A DNA stretch of 64,000 nt from Limnephilus marmoratus (lineage: Eukaryota > Arthropoda > Insecta > Trichoptera > Limnephilidae), in contig OU862922.1 in assembly GCA_917880885.1 (NCBI GenBank), positions 21,452,627-21,516,626 of the forward strand, read 5' to 3'. Shown here in pieces: positions 10,300 through 21,600 of this stretch; the stretch's first letter is position 1, and every line of letters starts with the position of its first letter. The notes under the pieces are model-generated. The model searched no databases. It was not told the DNA's origin and saw nothing but the letters and a program-made list of their open reading frames with translations. Made by a program: the position numbers and the translations under genes.

Positions 10300-11940
10300 T
10301 TTAGCTTCCACCCAAGTTTAGCATGGATTCGATCAAAATTATAGCTGGGATCATCTAAGGCGCTTTTTAAAAAATAATTATAATACATACGAAAATATAA
10401 GAAAATGTGATTTCTTGATGAAAATTACCTTAAGGATGCTTAGAAGTGTTTAGTCAAATTACCCAAATAAATTGATGTGGCACACCCCACAGGCGAACCT
10501 CGCAACATATTTTTTTTATTTATTGCCATAGAAGTCTGGAGTTGGGGCTACTTTTAGAAACGACAAGGAGCTCCCTGGCACGATTACATCGATAACTTTA
10601 TAATATCGGATAGGCGTAACTTCCGATGATTTCATATCGATATCACGAGCACGATTTCACAGTTAACAGCCGAACCGATATTCATATAGAATAAATAAGA
10701 AATCGATTTATGCCGGCAATATTGAAGTAATTTTTTATGAATTGACACTACGAAATGTTGAACGTCATATAATTACACTAAAAGGTTTATAAATTTTCAA
10801 TGTTGAATTGAAATACTAACCTAAATGTGCAGTGACAGTCCGCATTCACTTTTTGACACTAAACGGGAGTTATTTAGTTGATGAGGTCTTTATTCATATT
10901 TCAACCATTTTCGTTTTTCAAAAAACGAACGGAATAAATTGATTTTGTCTTAATGCTTTATTTAAGTCTTTAATTTCGAAGAGCTTCGTTAGTTCAATAC
11001 GTTCATTAAATAAGCCAGTAATTTTGCATAACGAACGACATTATTAATAAATATATGTGTATATTGATAGTTAACCGAAACTTATCTGATACTGTGGATA
11101 TAATTTATCAATCGTTGGTCGGAATACCTGTTAACAATCGTATACCGTGCTCGCAAATATTGATAACTGACCATAGATCATGGATTTTGTCAATATTGTA
11201 TTGATAAAAGGTTTTACCGATCGACCATACTAAAACTCCTGGTTCGCGATCGAAATTTTGTTTAAAATGACTTTATGTGATTCCCATTGGCACTCTCCTA
11301 CTTCTTATCCACCTCGACCTTGACAATGGGGCTTTTTTTTAAATATATTTTAACACCATCATTTATTACATTGTATGACATTTTAGGCTTGCACAAATGA
11401 TTGTAATGAATGTTCTAAATTCTTAAATTTATACTATAAATCGAGTTTTTTTTTCAGATTTCCGTGTGCCAAGTTATCTACCCCTGTAAGGGATGTAAAG
11501 ATGTAAGGGCATTATTCTCAAGTTTGAGGAAGGGCTGGACAAACGTTTGAGATGACAAATGTCCGGTGGGTCACGTACAGGGTCCAGCCCAGGGCTTTTC
11601 CCGAATTTTCAAGATCAATGCATCCATTATTGTAGGTTCGAAAATACAAAGGGTGGTCTATAGTGGTTTGTAAAAGTTTTTAATGGGGGCCATGACATAA
11701 TATTGCCGATGTACCTTCATTTCAAATTTATTTGATATTAATTTTATTATACATTTATTTTGTAGCGCTGTACTAATCAGCAAAATATTATTAATATTAT
11801 TTGTAACTTTCTTTCACTGTTGTATTGAAAGATCCTCTATAAGATAATATAATTATTTTGTTAGGTAAGTTGACAGTCATCCTATCGTATCGTATCGTCG
11901 TAGAAGTTTATTGAAAACCTTACCCAAACCATGAAGTTAA
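10300..11940. other. No gene recognised; one splice-acceptor-like site
   Basis: Mostly AT-rich. At 11444-11457 a T-rich tract ends in CAG and is followed by an open frame of about 30 codons (see findings). Scattered ATCGATA and CGATAT motifs occur at 10585-10710. No repeat boundaries could be fixed. Confidence 0.4.
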
Positions 11941-11945
11941 AACAT

Positions 11946-12325
11946 AGAAGTAGAAGGTCAGGGGATCGAATCCCGGCGTGGCAAATAAATTTTATTTGAT
12001 TAATTTATGTTATTTCACAATTTATTCATTTAAAATAATACATGTATATTTGCGGCACGTTCCAGAGCGGAAGATACTCTCAATACCGCCCTGTTGTAGG
12101 ACCACCATTCAGAATTAAAACATTGCTTGAAATGGCTTTAACCGTGTTTGGTGGCCAGATCTGAATAGCCAGGTACTTCCCCACCTTCCTCTTCCCTATC
12201 TCCTTCCCCTCCCTACTACCCTCAGCCTCACAACATATCCCAATTGGGGATGCCATAGTCCCACTGACTCCACACGGGAGTAGTTGGGACTCTTGTGCGG
12301 TTTTCAGGTTAAAAAAAAAAAAAAA
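11946..12325 (+). repeat. SINE B, decayed head
   Basis: The body and poly-A tail (A-run 12311-12325) match SINE B closely. The head retains only the T-arm region (GGATCGAATCCCGGC), and the A-box half is lost or scrambled. The ending GACTCTTGTGCGGTTTTCAGG is conserved. Confidence 0.88.
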
Positions 12326-12376
12326 TAGATGTCTCTGAAAAATTATCCAAAATATAGTCCCTCTCTGCACAGGATC

Positions 12377-12392
12377 TGCATATATATATATA

Positions 12393-12426
<34 letters not shown>
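12377..12426. repeat. (TA)n microsatellite
   Basis: About 50 bp of alternating TA interrupted by single TTT steps, just downstream of the SINE B poly-A tail. Confidence 0.95.
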
Positions 12427-12427
<1 letters not shown>

Positions 12428-12513
12428 ATACCTAACATGTTTCATATAAAAATGAAAAAAATATAGAGTTTCTAAATAAATAAAAAAAATGAAAATTAGA
12501 TATATTTAATTAA

Positions 12514-12756
12514 GGGGGTTTTTCACCATCCTCCCAATAGCTTATCCATACACATAATGAATATTTTGGATTAATTCTACAGGATTTATTTATTTAAAAA
12601 GTCTGAGTTTACTATTCGGTACTTGAACCTATGAACAATGGCTACATATAGGATAAATTAGCCGAAGTTTTTTCCTGTTGCTAGTATTTATTTGTTTTTT
12701 TATTAATATTCGTTATGTGTATGGATAAGCTATTGGGAGGATGGTGAGAAACCCCC
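12514..12756. mobile_element. 243-bp MITE, copy 1
   Basis: Inverted ends of about 44 bp begin GGGGGTTTTTCACCATCC and continue to the sequence around TTATCCATACACATAA. The copy at 46137-46379 has the same length and differs at only about two positions. The flank at 46137 gives TAA on both sides, pointing to a PIF/Harbinger-type element. No coding capacity. Confidence 0.88.
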
Positions 12757-12974
12757 AATATATTATAATTTGAGAATTTACTCGTAAAGTTTAGAAAATT
12801 TAAATAAATAAAATATATCTTCTATGGACTCGTGTATATAATCTGTAAATTACCACTTTCATGGTTCATTAACATTCCAGAATATGAATGAATTTTGTCT
12901 AAATAAAATGCACAGGTATTGTGAAAAATGCGTTTAGGCCTCAAAAAATTTGAATTTATTTTAGTATATTTATA

Positions 12975-13355
12975 GGGTTTTTCACCATCCTCTTGATAGC
13001 AAAAGCACTGAACCTACATGAAGGAAAACGTATTTTCGATTTACGATTTATTTATTTTTAAAGTACAAAGTTTACTACTCTAACAGAGGCTGTACATCGG
13101 ATAAGTTAGCCTAGTTTTCTATCTATTGGGTAAATATATTTATTATCAGGACCGGTCCAGATCCAACGGTGCCTGACTTTTAACGACCTCAAGGGCGCTT
13201 TGTTAGGTGTTGGAAATTATCAGTGCCTTGAAAGCTTTACGCCTGGGCTGACTATTCCAATTGCGCTTACACGGGGCTTGCCCTGTTTGTTTTAATTTAT
13301 GATGTATCATATAATAGTTACTTTGACAGCTTATCGAGAGGACGGTGAAATATCC
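12975..13355. mobile_element. Older, diverged copy of the 243-bp MITE
   Basis: The left end GGGTTTTTCACCATCCTC and the right end GAGGACGGTGAAATATCC match the family, and the middle (AGTTTACTACTC, ATCGGATAAGTTAGCC) aligns with the young copies. A less AT-rich ~150-bp block (13147-13300) is extra and may be an insertion. Confidence 0.7.
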
Positions 13356-14293
13356 ACTTAGTCCTTATACTTGTACTTGTACTTGTATAAATCATAAAAA
13401 ATGAAACCGCTCCTTCAAATAATGTCTTTTCTGAAATCGGAAACGTCCGAGATTAATACTACGGAACAAATAAAACTAAATTTACGACTTAAAAATGATG
13501 CATAAGTACATGTAGGTAATATTCCTTTCTTTTCAACTTTAAAAAATGCTGACGCATAATTTTCAACGAATTTTCATCCATTCCGCTGCCCCCTGCAACC
13601 CTTTGCGAATAAATCTCAGAACAAAAAACCCTTCGGACAGTCACGTGGAAGGGTGAATGCAAAAATACTAAAAATGTCAAATCCGGCCCCTGATATTCGC
13701 CATGCAACATTTCTTAGTGGAGAATAAAATTTATGTATTATTCATACGTTTTTGCTCCGATAGATGTCGTCGGTAGTCTGACATTAGATGCGGTTGGCTT
13801 ACTCTTAGGTTCAGGAAATGCCTCTGGGCGCCATACAACATGCTCACTTCCGAACTTTATGCTAATATAAATGCGCGGTAGATGGATAAAGGATGTCTGC
13901 GATTGTTTTGACAGATGCCTGGCATTGTTTTTACTTGAAAATACTAAATTCAGCAATATGATGACGAGTTAAAATGAATTGCTTTGACAAATGTCACGTA
14001 TTATTTTGTTAATGATTATGTGTAAATTTCGTTCTTATAAAATATGCGTATCGGCGTACAATTTAGTTAGTATCGGACGTAATGGCTTGAAATGTTTTTA
14101 CTGATAAGAAACTTCGAACTAGGACACCGAATACAGGAAGACAAAACATTCCTGGAAACGTAATATAATACTCGTAGGCAAATAAACAATGAAAAATTTC
14201 ACTGGTTTCATGGTAACAAAAATATTATGATAGTAAAAATTAAATTAAGAAAAAACATGTTCATTAGGTACCTACTAATTGGAAGTCCAGACG
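13356..14293. other. No gene recognised
   Basis: Two minus-strand chance frames (13489-13710 and 13738-13956) show no motifs. Nothing repeat-like was recognised. Confidence 0.4.
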
Positions 14294-14342
14294 TCCCAGG
14301 ACGCATATTTCCAAAACAATACCGATTCAAAAATTATTTAAA

Positions 14343-14795
14343 TATACCTCTACATTGATTATTTTTTATCACATTGCAAAAACAAAAATTGTTCTGAAAT
14401 CTAGATAAAATAATCGCTCTGACGTATTTATTAGAAATTAATAATTTTATTTCTAAATATTTAAATTTTAATATTATTCCCATATATTGTAAATACACCC
14501 CTACATTGATCATTTTTTATCACATTGCAAAAACAAAAATCGTTCAAAAATCTAGATAAAATAATCTTTCTGACGTGTTTATTAGAAATTAATTATTTTA
14601 TTTCTAAATATTTAAATTTTAATATTATTCCCGTATATTGTAAATACACCTCCACATTGATAATTTTTTATCACTTTGCAAAAACAAAAATTGTTCTAAA
14701 ATCTAGATAAAATAATCTTTCCAGTGAGTATATTAGAAGTTAATAATTATATTTCTAAATATTTAACTAACTAACTAACTAACCATCACGCCGTT
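14343..14795. repeat. Tandem array of a 151-bp unit, three copies
   Basis: The landmark ACATTGCAAAAACAAAAAT starts at 14371, 14522 and 14673 (slightly changed in the third), giving a period of 151 bp twice. Each unit ends TTTCTAAATATTTAAATTTT. The third unit is broken by the RTE insertion at 14767. The same unit occurs twice at 29670-30055 and once at 41417-41647. Confidence 0.92.
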
Positions 14796-15157
14796 TCCCG
14801 GCAGGGGTAGGCAGAGAGGACGGACCGCCAAACAACTCGGTCTTAGCACACACTCTTTGCCTCACTCACATTCATACATGGTCTCATACATACTCTTCTA
14901 TTATTCTGACTTTTGACATGGCCCGTCTCAAGTATCTGATTTACTTGATCGTGCCATGTCTTCCTCGGGCGTCCCCGACTTTTTCTACCATTCACATTTG
15001 CATCATATATTCTTTTAATACTACTTTCTTCGTTCATTCGCTCTACCTGCCCAAACCATCTGAGGGTCCCTTTCTTAATTTTGCTCATTATATTTACATC
15101 AGCCTTACATTCTTTGCGGATATCCACATTTCTAACACGATCATACATTTTACACGA
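14767..15157 (-). mobile_element. RTE-type LINE 3' end with target duplication
   Basis: The minus-strand frame 15148-14843 carries the RTE C-terminal signature LRWFGQVERM, then RKSRGRPRKTWHDQV, then an RRVCM and a final NVSEAKSVC block. A (GTTA)n tail (TAAC on plus, 14765-14784) ends the element. It is flanked by exact 13-bp copies of TCTAAATATTTAA at 14754-14766 and 15158-15170. This is a 5'-truncated target-primed insertion into the Mutator-like element. Confidence 0.93.
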
Positions 15158-15294
15158 TCTAAATATTTAAATTTTTATTTTGACTGAACCGGTATAGATT
15201 TTGGAAATACGCTCTCAGGACATCTTACATTGGTGTTTACGGCTCATATTATATGGGTTTATTGCATGGCTCCCTAATACATTTCGTCGCCTTA

Positions 15295-15478
15295 GTTCGT
15301 ATTTGTCCAACAGACCATTAGAAAATTTTACGGGAGGATAAGGTTTACTTTCATTATTTCAATGAAACATTATGAAAGATGTATAAGATAAAGCTATTTC
15401 CGTAAAGGTTAATGTTTCATTAGTTTAAATTAGTTTGTACTAAAATGGTCTGTTGGACAAATACGAACTGAGGCGACG
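15295..15478. mobile_element. 184-bp MITE
   Basis: Inverted ends of 35 bp with one mismatch start CGTCGCCTTAGTTCG and reach the CAACAGACCATT motif (15295-15329 and 15444-15478). The flanks give ATTT on both sides (15291-15294 and 15479-15482). No coding. Superfamily undetermined. Confidence 0.82.
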
Positions 15479-15741
15479 ATTTCCTTGACAACTTGGCTCT
15501 TCTCACTTGAACGTCTGCCATCGCGACCCCTGTCTTAGGAAAAAAATGGGTCGGAAGTGAAATCAATTAGGACAGTCGAGTATCAAAACAATTATTACGA
15601 CAATTTCGATACAAAAACGAAATTGACCATTAAATAAAGTTTTTTTTATATTCCGGAGAAACAAGTGAAAAGTGTGATTTAAACTCTAAAAATTAGTATT
15701 TTTGAATGTAGCTATTACTTTGTGGTTATCCATTATAGAAT

Positions 15742-16038
15742 AATGAAATAATTTTACTTTGTATAAACCACTTATTTACATATATATTTACTTATTTTTA
15801 CTTATTTTATATTGTCATATAGCCCAATCATGGATTTGTTCCCCTACCCACCCACTCTACACTAATACCTACCTACCCAATCTACATTATTATCTAGCAA
15901 CAGCTCCACCCCTACCATAATAAAACATTGTTCGAAACTGTCAAATTAGTATAAGCTTTCCCTGACGAAGGAACGTTTGTTCCGAAACCGGTCGGATTTG
16001 CACATCAAATAAGTGGTTTATACAAAGTAAAATTATTT
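15742..16038. mobile_element. Foldback element carrying a hammerhead ribozyme motif
   Basis: Arms 15742-15778 and 16007-16038 are inverted copies (AATAATTTTACTTTG, TATAAACCACTTATTT). A hammerhead core sits just inside the right arm. No protein is encoded. The layout suggests a small non-autonomous relative of Penelope-like elements (retrozyme-like), but this is inference. Confidence 0.6.
15955..16001 (+). ncRNA. Hammerhead ribozyme motif, dimer type
   Basis: In order: stem I strand GCTTTCC, core CTGACGA (fits CUGANGA), stem II GGAAC-GTTT-GTTCC, then GAAA, the self-complementary ACCGGT and C, and the stem I partner GGATTTGC. ACCGGT is too short to close a stable stem III alone but can pair between two molecules, as described for Penelope-associated hammerheads. 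Cleavage would fall after GTC. The fold is seen directly; activity is inferred. Confidence 0.65.
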
Positions 16039-16140
16039 ATTTATTCTAAAAATTAGATCTATGAAATGCTCTAAGTTAAATATCAAAGGTTCTTTACAAG
16101 TTTCTGCGTAAGACACGAAGCTGTTGATGTTAGATATGAC

Positions 16141-16858
16141 GCAGGCCGATAGTAAAATCAGGCGGATCATAAAGAGCCTAACCACATCCTGATCTGCCGA
16201 CATTTCATGATGTGCCTTACGTACATCAGGCGCATCTTTGACATTCTCCATTTTTCTATTTAGCTAACCACGTTCAGCCATATCGTTTTGTAAGAAAACC
16301 ATTTTTAGTTAAATAAGTAGACACATTTTTTAATACCTTAATAAACACTTTACGTCATAAAATAACCCTACACGCAATACTAATATAATAATAATATAAT
16401 AAAAGAAATAAACCATTTGAAAAAATTCTTTTGCACTAACCTCTAAAATGCTTTCACTAGTCCAAGGTTTTTTTACCTAATGTGTAGAACTTTCATGACT
16501 TCTGTAAAATTTCATTATTTTTCGGTGATAATTCTTCTGGAATGCACTTTTGTTACCACATTCCTCCGTGTTCTCCTTTTTATAAAACAAACTCGCTTTC
16601 ACTGTCTGATGCCATGATCACAAAAACGTAAACAATGCACAGGCAGCGCCTCTATTGGTACATTTTACAACTATTATATTCGTGATGTGCCTAAGCGAGT
16701 AGCAAGGCGGATCGTCGGAAGTCTGTCTTCCTTCGATACGCCTGGTTGTAAATCTGCTTTTTGCGAGTGCCTGACTTATATCCGGCACATTGTGAAATGG
16801 CGGCATATCATGATGTGGCTAGGCGCATCATGATAGTCTGATTTTACAATCGGCCTGC
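16141..16858. mobile_element. DNA transposon remnant with long inverted ends
   Basis: Ends of about 85 bp pair imperfectly: GCAGGCCGATAGTAAAATCA at the left against the reverse complement of TGATTTTACAATCGGCCTGC at the right, then ATGATGTGCC and AGGCGCATC motifs in both. The target duplication could not be resolved. The interior frame at 16033-16251 lies mostly in the left end and is not a gene. Confidence 0.7.
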
Positions 16859-17699
16859 TACAGATACATCATCTGAGAAACAGAATATTTTTTATATTAG
16901 ATAGGCATGGATGTAAAATGGGGCGACTTATTGGCGGTTGCAAAATTTTCCAGCACTTACCATGGAAGGAAAATTTTCCCCACCCACTTCCCGAAAATTC
17001 CCAACCAAATTTTTGTGCATAAAATCGAATGAAAAACATGCTTTCAATCTGACCGAATCTTGCGAAAAACCAACAAAGGTGGTTATTGTGTGCGGTGATG
17101 CAAGAAAACGTGTCCATTCAAGAATAAAATTATAGCTCTTGAATTAATAAATTACCATGATATTATTATAAATCAATCATTGGAATTAATGTAAAACGGA
17201 CCTTATTATATCTTATGATGACACTTATATTCATAATTTTATGATAAATCGATTTCTTATCTCTCAATGCCAATATTTCAGTAGATATAAATAAGTTCGT
17301 ACGCGGGTATGTCGTTGCTTTGATTGCAAACATAATATATGACAATTCACTTGCAAATGTAAATATTTACTATGCCAATACAACAACGCACACACATGTT
17401 ATAACATTGATCATATTTGTATTATTTTGGCTTTTTGTGGTTTAGGATTTCCCTTGAAAACGCGGCGTTATCGCTAATCATAAAAAAACCCACTTCTAAT
17501 AAAGTGTTCATATTGATTTCAATTATTAATTGGTTTCAGAAAAAACCTAACCATACCTAATTCGTTACCAATTGCGTTTATCAGTTTACGAAGCCTATCA
17601 GGAAAATCACTGTGGAGTGGTTTTTAACAAACTAATCTCCGTGTATTATGATAGTAGAATTGTGTTTCGTGGGAAAATCATCTTAGAGGCACTTTACAA
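16859..17699. other. No gene recognised
   Basis: Two overlapping chance frames on opposite strands (16938-17135 plus, 16869-17117 minus) with no domain. No repeat family recognised. Confidence 0.4.
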
Positions 17700-18177
17700 A
17701 TTAGTTTATCTAAGCTATAACTTATAGCTTAGACTTAGTACTATTTATAGTAACTAAGACTTATAACTAACAACTAACATCTAAGATTTATGAATAGTGA
17801 CTAACAACTAAGACTTATAGCTGACAGCTAACTACTGTGACTTAAATCTAAGATAATTATATTTAAAGGCTTACGGCTAAGATTTATAACTAGTGACTAA
17901 CAAGTAAGATTTTTAAGTATTATCTTACAACTAAGACTTATAGCTGTCAATTAAGTACTGAGGCTTGTAAATAATGACTTATATCTAAGACTTATATTAT
18001 ATTATATGGCTTGTGACTTACAACTAAGATTTGTAACAAGTAAGATTTAAAACTAGTGATTTACAACAAAGATTTTAAGCTAGCAAGTAACTTCTGAGAC
18101 TTGTTACTATAACATCCAAGACTATCTTATGGCTTATGGCTAGTGACTTACAACTAAGACTAACTAGTGACTAAAAC
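17700..18177. repeat. Degenerate minisatellite
   Basis: About 480 bp built from variants of ACTAAGACTTATAACTAGTG and GACTTACAACTAAGA. Unit boundaries drift, with spacings of roughly 25-45 bp, so it is an old, partly scrambled array. Confidence 0.85.
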
Positions 18178-18562
18178 CTCCCAATTTCGTCTGTCTGAAG
18201 AAGCGTAGACCACTGTTCTTTGAATGCATTTTGAAAAAAATTTATACCAAAATTCAACAATTTTAGTGAAATACTACAACATCATTACTACAAATCATAT
18301 TCTAACATATGTACCTATACGATTCAATGGGGCGTCGGCTGCATTAAAAGATAACATTATCATGCCTCGATTACTTTAGAAGTATCAGTAGAAAAAGTAA
18401 CATATTTTCATCTATTTGTTTTCTCAGCACGATACATTAATTAAATGAAGTAATAGCCTAATCAACATTTTTTGGTAAATTGACGGAAAATATTTCGGAT
18501 ATATTTTATTTAGCTTAAAATAGTACATATTATGTAAATACAATGGTCACCTATTTTCTAAT

Positions 18563-18779
18563 GGATTCCACGACAACTCAACAAAGTGTCATTTCAACAC
18601 CCCTTTGAAAATTCATTAAAATTTATTTAAAAAATATATTAAAAATAGCCAATAACCTAATCAATACGAACAATAACACAAACGTAACCAATTTACCCAA
18701 TTAAAAAAAAAATCATCACTTTTAATGATCTTTCAAAGGAGGTGTTGAAGTCGCTTGATTCTGATTTTGTCCGGTCACC
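18563..18779. mobile_element. MITE family J, copy 1
   Basis: The ends carry CAACTCAACAAAGTGTC at the left and GATTCTGATTTTGTCCGGTCACC at the right, with internal AACACC-CTTTGAAAA blocks inverted between the sides. Related copies are at 33601-33794 and 49437-49644. AT-rich middle with no coding. Confidence 0.7.
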
Positions 18780-18785
18780 GTTCTA

Positions 18786-20752
18786 ATGCATTTAAATAAC
18801 GTAACAAACTGATAAAAATTTCAATTAAAGTTACAAAGTACATAAAAATTACAAATAAAACTTTCAATGTATTTCGTCACTTTTTTCAAATTTAAACACA
18901 TTTTAAGTACTATTCTTTAATGTTGCTCAGCATTTCCCAGAATATCTTCACCGCTCTGAAATTCATAATCCGTAATGTTTCAATTTAATTTTTTCTTCAC
19001 GTAAAGTGATTGTTTGTGTTGAGTATGAGTTTGTTGATATGATTGTATAAAGTTTTGAGCGCTAAACATTTTAAAATGAAAAACTATTACATTTATTGAC
19101 GCAATTCGTTTAAAAGAAAATTTAATTAAAATTATTTTAAATTTTCGATTATTTATTTCCTCTTGATAATTTCGTATAATAAATTCACGAAATCACGTTC
19201 ATAGTAAGCATCCCATTCAGAATTCATTCTGTTGTTTTCACCCTGAGGGGTTTGTTTTTTACACGAAAAAATAAGTGAAGCCTCCGAATGGAATATACGC
19301 TCGAATGACAAGCCAAAACAGGATGAGGAAAAATTGTTAAGGAAATGAGGCGGTGTCTAATGGATTTCCGTTTTCTGCTTCTTATGCGCTTCCTCAGTCA
19401 CTTTGAGAAAATCCGTTAATTTAGACGTATTTGGGCGCAAACCAAAAATTTATTATTCTCTTGAATGTAAAATAATAACGACCTTTTAAGAATATTAGAT
19501 AATTGATCAAACCGATTTCTTTAATTTATTGAGGTATTTTTTTTTCACTACGTGAAATGATATTAGTTTTTTGTGAATTAGTTTTGCAATACCTACTCAC
19601 CCGCTGTAACAAAGGGACAACCCTACCATGGCGGGTGAAATAATAACAAAAAATGTAACAAATGTACGATTTTTTATGATCAAATAATTTTTTTTTAAGT
19701 GATTATCTACAGTTGTTTGACAGGATTCAAAATAAGAATAATATTTTTTCAATACACCTACGTAACTAAGTTTGCTTTGTTATTTAAAAAATAAATCACA
19801 TAGAATACAATTTATCCGTTACTTATAAAAACTATTCAATACTACATTTAAAAATATTCTTATGCTCATGGTATTGAGAGGTCAATGGTATTATTATTAG
19901 TGTAACTAGCAGTTGTGAATAATAATACCATGTTGTGATTTCTACCACGCATCCACATATGTTATTTGACGTCATTGCCTGTCGCGGTTTCTTTGTCCCG
20001 GTGACTAGCTGTCACTGGATCCGAGGAACCGGTTATTTTTGGATCCAGTTCCTATCGGATTTATAAAATGGTTACCAATACTCAAATTGGGTGAAGCCGA
20101 ACAAAAAGCTGCCCGTTTTTAACTGCTAGTTAATTTTTATAATTTTATTTTTATTATATCGTTTCATATCTTCTTCAAAGCAGGCTTATTCGTGAACCAA
20201 ACCACTCACCAAATTAACCACCTAAAATACAACACGAACAATGCAGTGGATTCACCTTGTTTACAGTATATTAATCAAGCCAGAATTTTAACTAAGGGAT
20301 TAATGTGTATTGTATCAAAGTAAAACAAGGTAGATTAAATTGTTCCCGTGAGATTGAATTATTGATCACTTCAACAATTAATTTAAGTCTTCTCATTGAA
20401 TAGTGGAGAGGAAAATTATCCATATTGCGTAGCCTCGGGTAGATATTACTAATCTCTTAGAAGACAGCGATTGGTTGCAGAATGAATAGAGCGAAGAGGC
20501 TAATGTAATACTGTTTAATACAACTAAATGTGTGGCACAAATGTAACCGAATTTATTTTCAATACAAAGATACTTAAACATATAAAACAATCCGTAATCA
20601 TAACCATTCGAGCGCCAGACCAATGTAAACCTTTTTCCTCGAATTGCTCGTAATTTTTTGGTGATTATTTTGAATATTATTCACCCACATTAAAAAAAAT
20701 CATACCTTAACTTAATAATTCAAATTCAATTTTGCCTAAAACTGGCAGCAAA
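18786..20752. other. No gene recognised
   Basis: AT-rich. A small inverted motif GTGAC-TAGCT-GTCAC sits at about 20000-20014 next to a duplicated GGATCC(A/G)AG-like motif. A 76-codon minus frame (20393-20623) has no recognisable features. Confidence 0.4.
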
Positions 20753-20785
20753 GCAATCCGAGGTATTTTAAATACCTCGGATTGC
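20753..20785. repeat. Perfect 33-bp palindrome
   Basis: GCAATCCGAGGTATTT (20753-20768) and AAATACCTCGGATTGC (20770-20785) are perfect reverse complements around a single T. Confidence 0.95.
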
Positions 20786-20929
20786 CATATTGTGTCAAAG
20801 AGCGCTCCAGTGGATAAAGGGCAAAAAAAATGGAAATGTAGGTGATCGATGATAAACAAACTAAAATTATATTTTCACCGTACAGTCACCTTCAGAGATC
20901 ATAAAGTTAATTTAAAGCACAGCAAGTGC

Positions 20930-21055
20930 TTTTTTTATATGAATACCTCACAAGAGTCCCAGCTGCTCCCGTCTGGAGCCAGTGAGACTATGGAATTCCC
21001 AATTGGGGTATGTTGTGCGGCTGAAGGTAGTGGGGAGGGAAAGGGGAACAGGCGT
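20930..21055 (-). repeat. SINE B 3' fragment
   Basis: The T-run at 20930-20937 is followed by the SINE B end (GACTCTTGTGAGGTATTC in sense) and the CTCCAGACGGGAGCAGC block, then part of the pyrimidine-rich block. It stops next to the MITE at 21062. Confidence 0.85.
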
Positions 21056-21061
21056 TGCTAA

Positions 21062-21476
21062 AGCCTCGATGACACAGGGCGGGTTTACAAGCTACTATCT
21101 ACTAAGTTTAAAAGCGGATAAATCGGCGAGTGAGATTGTCATGATGACACACTAAACTGTCCACTCGCTTATTAGCGTAGGAAACTGAGGTCGCTGCTAG
21201 CGCCAGTAATAAGAATAACGACGCCTGCGTGAACTAATTCTGTGATGTTTGACAGTCGAAATCAGCTGTTAATTGGCAGCCATCTTGAAAACATAAATAA
21301 ACCAATCACGAGCAAGCGGAGCAAGCGTGTAGCGAGTAAAGTTGTCGACCTTTCAACTTTTTTCGTAGATTGTCAACAATCTGCTAGTTAGCAAGTAACA
21401 CGATGACATCAGTTTAATAACAGATAGTGAATTTCCCAGATAGTAGCTTGTAAACTCGCCCTGTGTCATCGAGGTT
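21062..21476. mobile_element. PIF/Harbinger-type MITE, 415 bp
   Basis: Inverted ends of about 40 bp, AGCCTCGATGACACAGGG (left) and, reversed, AACCTCGATGACACAGGG (right), continue to TACAAGCTACTATCT with very few mismatches. TAA flanks both sides (21059-21061 and 21477-21479). No coding. Confidence 0.82.
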
Positions 21477-21600
21477 TAAGCGACAAAAGTTTAGGTAGAG
21501 TGTTTAAGTGCGTATGTACAGCAATTACATTAGTTTATTTTTAATCGTCCTTTGTGCCTTGTTTGACGCCTAGTTAGATACTTTTGAAAATCCTTACTTC

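Larger units (their letters stand above)
14303..15212. mobile_element. Mutator-like non-autonomous element, three-unit form, with an RTE insertion
   Basis: Inverted ends of about 28-31 bp begin GC(A/G)TATTTCCAAAA and contain a (T)ACCG(G/A)TTCA core. The 9-bp flanks TCCCAGGAC (14294-14302) and TCTCAGGAC (15213-15221) differ at one base. Nine-bp target duplications are typical of the Mutator superfamily. The interior is a tandem array of 151-bp units. No transposase. A 391-bp RTE end sits inside, so the original element was about 506 bp. Confidence 0.82.

Noticed and set aside
12080..12445. 121-codon minus frame with a Tyr/Ile-rich start
   Set aside because: SINE B plus a (TA)n microsatellite translated; not a gene.
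16033..16251. 72-codon minus frame
   Set aside because: It overlaps the inverted end of the DNA element at 16141-16858.
20849..21061. 70-codon plus frame
   Set aside because: Its second half is the antisense of SINE B; no domain.
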